NCBI GenBank assembly: GCA_020438245.1
Contig: JAGQUY010000086.1
Span: 1,515-12,367 of the forward strand
Length of the DNA: 10,853 nucleotides
Direction: 5' to 3'
Source: Bacteroidota bacterium
Lineage (GTDB): Bacteria > CLD3 > SB21
The translations under genes and the position numbers were made by a program. The first letter of the stretch is position 1, and the number at the start of each line of letters is the position of its first letter. Below, in pieces: positions 6,360 to 10,853 of this stretch. Under the pieces are notes generated by a model that had not been told where the DNA came from, did no database searches, and saw only the letters and a list, made by a program, of their open reading frames with translations.

Positions 6360-7375
6360 CCTCTTGCGCGCCTGGCGATCTCTTCTCCCATTTCTTTGGT
6401 CCCGCAAGTACTGGTTTTGTTCAAATCCGGGGTGACAAACTTACCTTCTTTGATGACAGCTTTGGTTGCCTGATCCACCCGTTTTGCGGCGTCCAGTTCA
6501 CCAATGTATTCCAGCATCATGACGCCGGCCATGATGACCGCCGTTGGATTGGCAAGATTTTTCCCCGCGATGTCGGGGGCGCTGCCGTGCACGGCTTCGA
6601 AAATGGCCGCGGCCTTTCCAATATTGGCTCCCGGAGTCAGACCCAGTCCGCCGACGAGGCCGGAAGTCAAATCAGAAAGAATATCACCAAACAAATTGGT
6701 CGTAACGATCACGTCGAAGACGCTCGGATCCATCACCATTTGCATAGCGCAGGCGTCGATGATCTTATCGTTGAATTCAATTTCCGGATATTCCTTCGAG
6801 ATCTGCTTTCCCACCTCAAGAAACAAGCCGGTCGTGCATTTCAGAATATTCGCTTTGTGCACAAGGGTCACCCGCTTTCTCTTGTGCTTCCGGGCATACT
6901 CAAAGGCATACCGGACCGTACGTTCGCTGCCGGCGCGGGTGATGACCGCCGTGCTCTCCGCGGCAATCGCGACGCCGTCGACCTTGATATAATGTTCGAT
7001 GCCGGAATAGAGTCCTTCGGTATTTTCCCGGACCATCAAAATGTTCACGTCTTTGAACCGGGTTTGTAGTCCTTCGAAGGAAACAGCGGGCCGCACGTTG
7101 GCGTATAGTTCAAATTCTTGTCGTAACGCGACGTTCACGCTGCGGAAGCCTCCTCCGACCGGCGTCGTCAGGGGGCCTTTGAAGGCAACACGGGTCTTTC
7201 GGATGGATTCGAGCGTTTCAAAAGGAATGGGTGAGTCGAATTTTTCCACGGCAGCCAGACCCGCATACCGTTCATCCCATTGTATGTCAACTCCGGTGGC
7301 CTCGATGACCTTTACCGCCGCTTCCATGATGGAAGGTCCTATTCCGTCGCCGGGAATGAGTGTGATCGAATGCAT
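6356..7375 (-). CDS. icd: NAD-type isocitrate dehydrogenase (isocitrate/isopropylmalate dehydrogenase family)
   Basis: A 339-residue enzyme of the beta-decarboxylating dehydrogenase family. IPGDGIGP (7-14) opens the protein. The substrate loop GGGFRSVNVALR (74-85) carries Ser79, Asn81 and Arg85, followed by Arg95, Arg116 and Tyr123. Lys174, Asp207, Asp231 and Asp235 correspond to the catalytic and metal-binding residues. The Ser/Asn loop indicates isocitrate rather than 3-isopropylmalate. In the cofactor site HGSAPDIAG (263-271), Asp268/Ile269 replace the Lys/Tyr pair of NADP enzymes, which points to NAD. Expected reaction: isocitrate to 2-oxoglutarate plus CO2 and NADH, in the cytoplasm. Homoisocitrate dehydrogenase is the main alternative. 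ATG 7375 follows CTCCTT complement (AAGGAG, 7390-7385) by 9 nt, an SD lying over the end of the previous gene. It is the last gene of the five-gene cluster. Confidence 0.9.
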   Translation of the reverse strand: MHSITLIPGDGIGPSIMEAAVKVIEATGVDIQWDERYAGLAAVEKFDSPIPFETLESIRKTRVAFKGPLTTPVGGGFRSVNVALRQEFELYANVRPAVSFEGLQTRFKDVNILMVRENTEGLYSGIEHYIKVDGVAIAAESTAVITRAGSERTVRYAFEYARKHKRKRVTLVHKANILKCTTGLFLEVGKQISKEYPEIEFNDKIIDACAMQMVMDPSVFDVIVTTNLFGDILSDLTSGLVGGLGLTPGANIGKAAAIFEAVHGSAPDIAGKNLANPTAVIMAGVMMLEYIGELDAAKRVDQATKAVIKEGKFVTPDLNKTSTCGTKEMGEEIARRARG

Positions 7376-7378
7376 TCT

Positions 7379-8122
7379 CTATATCTCCTTGGATCTGTTT
7401 TTCAAAATGGCTTCGGCCGCCCTCAGTTGTTCAGTTGTGTTGATTCCGGAAATTTCGAGTGCATCGGTTGTGCTATACGATCGTACCAGGCGTCCATCCG
7501 CGATGAATATTTTCAAAACGTCGGGAAGATAATACTCCTTTTGGGCATTGTTGGAATCAATCCGTTTCAAGGCGTCAAAAAGGAGTTGCGATGAAAAAAC
7601 ATAGATACCCGAATTGATCTCGGTGATTTTCTTTTCTTCATCCGTGGCGTCTTTGTGCTCCACGACTTTCCGCACGGACCCGTCGGCCTTGCGAAGGACC
7701 CGTCCGTATCCTGTTGGATCCGGCAATCGTGTCGTCAGCATGGTTGCAACGGCTTTACTCGTGGAATGTTCCTGAAGAAGGCACTTCAGTGTTTTCAATG
7801 TCAGAACCGGTACATCTCCGGAAAGCACCAGCACGTCTCCGTGGTAACTCTTGAGCAGATCGGAAGCCTGCATTACGGCGTGCCCCGTTCCCAACTGGGG
7901 CTCCTGAACGACAAACTCAATATGCTCGCCGGCCAGAACTTCTCTTACACGGTCTTTTTGGTGACCTATGATCGCAATGATCCGCTCTGAAGAGAGGTCT
8001 CTCGCCAGTCGGATTACATAATGAATCATGGGGTGACCGTTTAACGTATGGAGAACCTTGGCCAGATCGGACTTCATGCGCGTACCTTTTCCGGCAGCCA
8101 TGATAAGAGTTGTCAGTGCCAT
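7379..8122 (-). CDS. GlmU-type N-acetylglucosamine-1-phosphate uridylyltransferase, single domain
   Basis: A 247-residue protein aligning with the N-terminal half of GlmU: MAAGKGTRMKS (8-18), Lys22, QLGTGHA (76-82), SGDVP (101-105) with Asp103, GYGR (138-141), VEHKDAT (154-160), EINSG (168-172), NNAQKEYY (191-198) and GIN (226-228). These residues bind UTP, the sugar phosphate and Mg2+. The left-handed beta-helix acetyltransferase domain that fills GlmU out to about 455 residues is absent, and the stop is clean. Expected reaction: GlcNAc-1-phosphate (or a related sugar phosphate) plus UTP to UDP-sugar and PPi. The usual Pro before Lys22 is Ala21. I chose ATG 8122 because it overlaps the upstream stop as TGATG and has GGGA 6 nt before it; ATG 8134 adds four residues but lacks an SD. 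Confidence 0.88.
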   Translation of the reverse strand: MALTTLIMAAGKGTRMKSDLAKVLHTLNGHPMIHYVIRLARDLSSERIIAIIGHQKDRVREVLAGEHIEFVVQEPQLGTGHAVMQASDLLKSYHGDVLVLSGDVPVLTLKTLKCLLQEHSTSKAVATMLTTRLPDPTGYGRVLRKADGSVRKVVEHKDATDEEKKITEINSGIYVFSSQLLFDALKRIDSNNAQKEYYLPDVLKIFIADGRLVRSYSTTDALEISGINTTEQLRAAEAILKNRSKEI

Positions 8123-8763
8123 CAAGCGTCCCATTTGAAATAGTAGTGGAAGGTTCCGCCTTCTTCTTTCGTATAGCCGGATCGGATGGAAAAATTGGCA
8201 GCGTTCTTTTTCTCCATAACTTTTTCAAAGTACCCGACGGTGACAAATTGCAGCTCCGGGATTAAATAGTCGATGACAACATCTACCTGAGCTTCGCCGA
8301 CCGTGTTCTTAACGTTCCGGATCTCACCACCGGAGTAGTAGGCGGCCCAGCCTTTGGAGATCAAACTGATGGTACGTTCGATGGATCCCCAGTTCAACAC
8401 GAAAGACATAATACCCCTCAGGTGCTGCTCTGCGGTGAAGCGTCCGCTTTGTTTGCAAACATCTTCAGCCGTCAGGCCTTTTTCTTTGCTTGCTTGAATG
8501 ATCATGCCCCGGATCATGCCGTTGTAAAGAGTGGCCGGGTACCAGGTGGCGGCGGAAAGACCCCGCACCATGAAATCCGGTGTGGCGAAGTATTCCTCCA
8601 ATGCAAAATTGGATCGTACGAGAGATTTGAGATCGTTGTCCGCTTCCATACGCATTTGTTTGAGAATCTCCATCCAGTTGAGATTCAGATGTTTGATGAA
8701 TTGCAAGCGGCCAACCAGCAGGGAGCCCTTGATTGATTTTTTTGGTTTTTCTCCGAATAACAT
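8122..8763 (-). CDS. Uncharacterised protein resembling DUF2378/TIGR02265
   Basis: A 213-residue soluble protein with no signal peptide. The pattern recalls DUF2378/TIGR02265, first known as a Myxococcus paralogous family: IKGSLLVGRLQFIKHL (11-26), SAATWYPATLYNGMIRGMI (70-88), SGRFTAEQHLRGIMSF (106-121), and an aromatic C-terminal strand TFHYYFKW (204-211). That family is predicted to be related to 4VR/HNOB-type small-ligand sensor folds; the cysteines of the 4VR C-terminus are not present here. This is pattern recall, not a search result. No catalytic motif is visible. GAGG (8773-8770) lies 6 nt before ATG 8763. The gene starts 17 nt after panC and its stop overlaps the uridylyltransferase start, so it is translated from the same mRNA. 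A ligand-sensing or regulatory role for the cluster is speculation. Confidence 0.85.
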   Translation of the reverse strand: MLFGEKPKKSIKGSLLVGRLQFIKHLNLNWMEILKQMRMEADNDLKSLVRSNFALEEYFATPDFMVRGLSAATWYPATLYNGMIRGMIIQASKEKGLTAEDVCKQSGRFTAEQHLRGIMSFVLNWGSIERTISLISKGWAAYYSGGEIRNVKNTVGEAQVDVVIDYLIPELQFVTVGYFEKVMEKKNAANFSIRSGYTKEEGGTFHYYFKWDA

Positions 8764-8780
8764 GGAATACCTCGTGGTAA

Positions 8781-9626
8781 CTAGATTATGATATTGTCAA
8801 TCAATCTTGTCTTCCCAAAAAGAACAGCAAGGGCAATCAATGCCGGTGACTGAATGGTCTGGATGGGTTGAAGATTTTCGGTTTCCACTATGGCGACATA
8901 GTCGATCTTGGCCAACGGCTGTTGCCGGATGATGGCGGTCATCCGTTGGATGATCACTGCCGGCTTTGTTTCCCCTTTTTCAATCATCTGATGGGCCATT
9001 ACGAGGGCCCTTGACAACGACAATGCCTGTTTACGTTCTTCTTCGTTCAAGTAAACGTTGCGTGAGCTCATCGCGAGCCCGTCGGCTTCGCGTACGATGG
9101 GCGCCATGACAAGTTGGACAGGCATATTGAGATCGGCAACCATACGCTGAAGAATGAAGAACTGCTGGGCGTCCTTTTGTCCGAATGCTGCCACGTCAGG
9201 ATTTACGATATTCAAGAGCTTTGCGACAACCGTTGTTACGCCGCGAAAGTGTGTTGGCCGTGAGACGCCACAGAGGGCTTGGCTCATTTCCTCTACTTCA
9301 ACTTTTGTTCTGGCGGCGGCAGGGTACATAGCAGAAGCGTCGGGTACGAACAACACATCGACGCCGGCTTTTTCAGCGATGGACGTATCACGATCCATGT
9401 CGCGCGGATACTTTTCATAATCTTCCTGCGGACCAAATTGCAGAGGGTTGACAAAAATACTCATGATCACTTCGTCGCAGGATTCCCGGGTTCGGCACAA
9501 ACTCGCCAGACTGGTGTGACCCGCATGTAAAAACCCCATGGTTGGAACGAAACCAATTCGCTTGCCCGTTCGTTTGGAAGCATTGACATAGTCGTGCATC
9601 GCGTTGGGTTCTTTGATCAGGATCAT
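8781..9626 (-). CDS. panC: Pantothenate synthetase (pantoate--beta-alanine ligase)
   Basis: A 281-residue enzyme, nearly the length of E. coli PanC (283). It has PTMGFLHAGH (28-37) with the HxGH nucleotide-binding signature, SIFVNPLQFGPQEDYEKYPR (56-75), FGQKDAQQ (148-155) with the conserved Lys151, READGLAMSSRN (179-190, the KMSKS-like loop) and RLIDN (274-278). It makes pantothenate from pantoate and beta-alanine with ATP hydrolysed to AMP and PPi, in the cytoplasm, on the route to coenzyme A. The frame stays open a further 168 nt upstream, but that stretch is antiregister reading through the asparaginase gene; ATG 9626, two bases after the asparaginase TGA, gives the canonical N-terminus. 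The pairing with asparaginase could supply aspartate for beta-alanine. No panB or panD is in the window. Confidence 0.96.
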   Translation of the reverse strand: MILIKEPNAMHDYVNASKRTGKRIGFVPTMGFLHAGHTSLASLCRTRESCDEVIMSIFVNPLQFGPQEDYEKYPRDMDRDTSIAEKAGVDVLFVPDASAMYPAAARTKVEVEEMSQALCGVSRPTHFRGVTTVVAKLLNIVNPDVAAFGQKDAQQFFILQRMVADLNMPVQLVMAPIVREADGLAMSSRNVYLNEEERKQALSLSRALVMAHQMIEKGETKPAVIIQRMTAIIRQQPLAKIDYVAIVETENLQPIQTIQSPALIALAVLFGKTRLIDNIII

Positions 9627-9628
9627 GG

Positions 9629-10624
9629 TCAGGATTCCGTAAGTTCGCCGGCCAGCGAAAGTCCGAAGTTGGAGCGCACCTTGGCCACGTTGCCGCTGAA
9701 CTGTCCAAGAAGATACATTGCCTTGATGACGGATGCTTCCGTGGTCATGTCGCCGGACGAGACGGCGCCGGCATCGAGAGCCCGACGGCCACAATCGTAT
9801 AAATGAAGATCGACCGTTCCTCGCACCGACTGACTTGAGATGGCCACCAAGCGGCCTGCATCGGTCATTTTTTTGATAAAGGGAATGAGGGAAGCATCCT
9901 CTACCGGTACGTTGCCCGCACCGAAGGCTTCTATGATCACGACCTTCAGTCCGTTGTGGAAAACTCCGTCAAGCATGCCGGCATCAAATCCGGGAAACAG
10001 ACGGAAGCAGAAGACACCGGGATCAAATCGCGTGTCCAGCCGGAAGATGCCGGTGGGTTCCCGGTGATTTTGTTTGATGTCGATATGCAGTCCTACTTCG
10101 GCAAGAAGCGGGTAGTTGGGTGACACGAAGGCATCGAAATCGCTGATGCTGACTTTTTTTGCGCGATTTCCTCTGAAGAGTTTATAGTCAAAAAATATGC
10201 AGACTTCCGGGATGTCGTGGGTGGCCAGTTCAATGGCGTTTATCAGGTTATTTTTGGCATCGGTGCGAATTGCACTCAGAGGACGCTGCGACCCGGTAAG
10301 AATCACCGGTTTGGCCAGGTTTCCGAGCATGAACGACAACGCGCAGGCGGTGTAGCTCATGGTATCCGTGCCGTGAATGACCACGAAGCCGTCATAGTGG
10401 TCCATTTGGTCCGAAAGCAGTTGACCGAGCTGCACCCAGTGGGGGATTGTGACATTGGAGCTATCGAGCGTGAAAGGACTCCGGAAATCAATTTCGGCGA
10501 TGTTGCGGATACCGGGGACATGCTGAAATAGCTCCTCAACAAACTCGGTGGAAACCACGCCGGTTCGTCCGGCAGTTGCCATTCCCATGGTGCCGCCGGT
10601 ATGTATGAGCAGAATTTTTTTCAA
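9629..10624 (-). CDS. ansA: Cytoplasmic type I L-asparaginase
   Basis: A 331-residue protein of the bacterial asparaginase/glutaminase family. The N-terminal signature HTGGTMG (8-14) contains the nucleophile Thr9 and Thr12; the second signature VIHGTDTMSYTA (82-93) contains Thr86 and Asp87; and Lys157 in GNRAKKVS (152-159) completes the second triad. No signal peptide precedes the first strand, and the length and FDAFVSPNYP block (163-172) resemble E. coli AnsA rather than periplasmic AnsB. It hydrolyses asparagine to aspartate and ammonia. The start is TTG at 10624-10622, followed directly by Lys-Lys-Ile; only a weak GGAA-type SD is present, and there is no in-frame ATG nearby. The next gene, panC, starts 2 nt after its stop. 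It is the promoter-proximal gene of the cluster. Confidence 0.94.
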   Translation of the reverse strand: MKKILLIHTGGTMGMATAGRTGVVSTEFVEELFQHVPGIRNIAEIDFRSPFTLDSSNVTIPHWVQLGQLLSDQMDHYDGFVVIHGTDTMSYTACALSFMLGNLAKPVILTGSQRPLSAIRTDAKNNLINAIELATHDIPEVCIFFDYKLFRGNRAKKVSISDFDAFVSPNYPLLAEVGLHIDIKQNHREPTGIFRLDTRFDPGVFCFRLFPGFDAGMLDGVFHNGLKVVIIEAFGAGNVPVEDASLIPFIKKMTDAGRLVAISSQSVRGTVDLHLYDCGRRALDAGAVSSGDMTTEASVIKAMYLLGQFSGNVAKVRSNFGLSLAGELTES

Positions 10625-10650
10625 AAGCTTTTCCAGTTCAATTCGGCGCC

Positions 10651-10679
10651 AATGTAGGTAAAAAAAGCATGATTGTCAT
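10651..10679 (-). promoter_or_regulatory. Candidate sigma70-type promoter of the ansA-panC cluster
   Basis: On the minus strand ATGACA (10679-10674, 5 of 6) and TACATT (10656-10651, 4 of 6) are separated by 17 nt. Transcription would begin near 10644, about 20 nt before the TTG start at 10624. It is the only reasonable promoter I see upstream of the five minus-strand genes, whose gaps are too short for others. Confidence 0.45.
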
Positions 10680-10688
10680 TAGTAATCA

Positions 10689-10707
10689 AAGCAAGTGCGG
10701 TTTGCTT
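10689..10707. repeat. Small inverted repeat upstream of the ansA promoter
   Basis: AAGCAA (10689-10694) and TTGCTT (10702-10707) are exact reverse complements around a 7-nt loop. It sits between the candidate ansA promoter and the terminator. It might be an operator half-site pair or a hairpin at the base of the terminator tail; with six-base arms it may be chance. Confidence 0.25.
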
Positions 10708-10722
10708 AGGGCAACAAACAAC

Positions 10723-10748
10723 AAAGGCCGACCCGAGGGCCGGCCTTT
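10723..10748 (-). terminator. Intrinsic terminator of the gene at the right edge
   Basis: AAAGGCCG (10723-10730) pairs with CGGCCTTT (10741-10748) in an 8-bp stem, extended by CCC/GGG inside after one mismatch. On the minus strand it is followed by the T-rich TTTGTTGTTTG, and it lies 21 nt after the stop of the edge gene. The plus-strand side has four T residues, so it may work both ways. It insulates the ansA cluster from the upstream gene. Confidence 0.8.
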
Positions 10749-10769
10749 TCAGGTCGTGGGCTCGCGAGC

Positions 10770-10853
10770 TCAGTTCTCGCGCACGATCACGCGGCTGCGC
10801 TGCTCGCGCTCGACCCCACGACGACGTTCGAGCAGGTACTCGACGCGCGAGGT
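10770..10853 (-). CDS. C-terminal fragment of an unidentified GC-rich gene
   Basis: On the minus strand 27 sense codons run from the right edge to TGA at 10772-10770. The fragment is rich in Arg (8) and Glu (5), ends VIVREN, and holds a VEYLLERRRG stretch. I do not recognise it; a C-terminus of an OmpA-like protein is only a loose resemblance. Of the 27 codons, 23 end in G or C, well above its neighbours. The strand is chosen because the terminator with its T-rich tail follows on the minus strand; the plus-strand frames are also open, as expected in GC-rich DNA, so coding is probable but not certain. Confidence 0.5.
   Translation of the reverse strand, partial: TSRVEYLLERRRGVEREQRSRVIVREN

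Noticed and set aside
6275..7069. 264-codon plus-strand open frame opposite isocitrate dehydrogenase
   Set aside because: Composition follows the antisense of the dehydrogenase codons and no family pattern is visible.
9627..9794. N-terminal extension of panC by 56 residues
   Set aside because: The frame is open only because it reads across the 3' end of asparaginase in another register; the PanC family begins at ATG 9626.
10760..10769. Palindrome GCTCGCGAGC just after the edge gene's stop
   Set aside because: Ten-base palindromes are common in GC-rich DNA; no second copy seen.
1..10853. CRISPR, tRNA, rRNA, insertion sequence or toxin-antitoxin pair
   Set aside because: No spaced direct repeats, cloverleaf, terminal inverted repeats with transposase, or small paired genes were found on reading both strands.

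Overview
The window reads as ordinary, densely packed chromosomal DNA from a Gram-negative bacterium. Secreted or periplasmic proteins are present (a TPR plus TolB-type propeller protein; an LPP20/FlgO-like/DUF4384 protein with a signal peptide), Shine-Dalgarno sites are clear, and three genes appear to start with TTG. This gene mix resembles the FCB-type phyla and neighbours (Calditrichota, KSB1, Zixibacteria-like), but that placement is an impression from gene content, not a computed result. I see no mobile element, tRNA, rRNA, CRISPR array or phage gene.

Layout from left to right: (1) 1-914, minus: the N-terminal 304 residues of an exported TPR/PD40 protein running off the left edge. (2) 1056-1658, plus: a YihX-type HAD hydrolase, divergent from the first gene. 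(3) 1674-4069, minus: a two-gene operon, a LOG-family nucleotide hydrolase followed by the envelope protein, joined by an ATGA stop/start overlap. (4) 4200-6359, plus: three close or overlapping genes for a PlsC-like acyltransferase, a MmcQ/YjbR-like protein and an MFS transporter. The 130-bp gap between (3) and (4) carries two consensus -35 boxes back to back. (5) 6356-10624, minus: a five-gene cluster transcribed as asparaginase, panC, a DUF2378-like protein, a GlmU-type uridylyltransferase without its acetyltransferase half, and a NAD-type isocitrate dehydrogenase. Gaps in this cluster are 17 nt or less. (6) 10625-10853: a promoter for cluster 5, a strong terminator, and the last 27 codons of a GC-rich gene running off the right edge.

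Cluster 5 has a partial metabolic logic: asparaginase yields aspartate, aspartate is the usual source of beta-alanine, and PanC consumes beta-alanine. The isocitrate dehydrogenase makes 2-oxoglutarate and NADH, and the GlmU-like enzyme makes a UDP-amino-sugar precursor of the envelope. The least explained member is the 213-residue protein, whose stop codon overlaps the start of the uridylyltransferase gene. The last roughly 100 bases differ clearly in base composition from the rest, so either an unusual neighbour or an assembly join should be considered.
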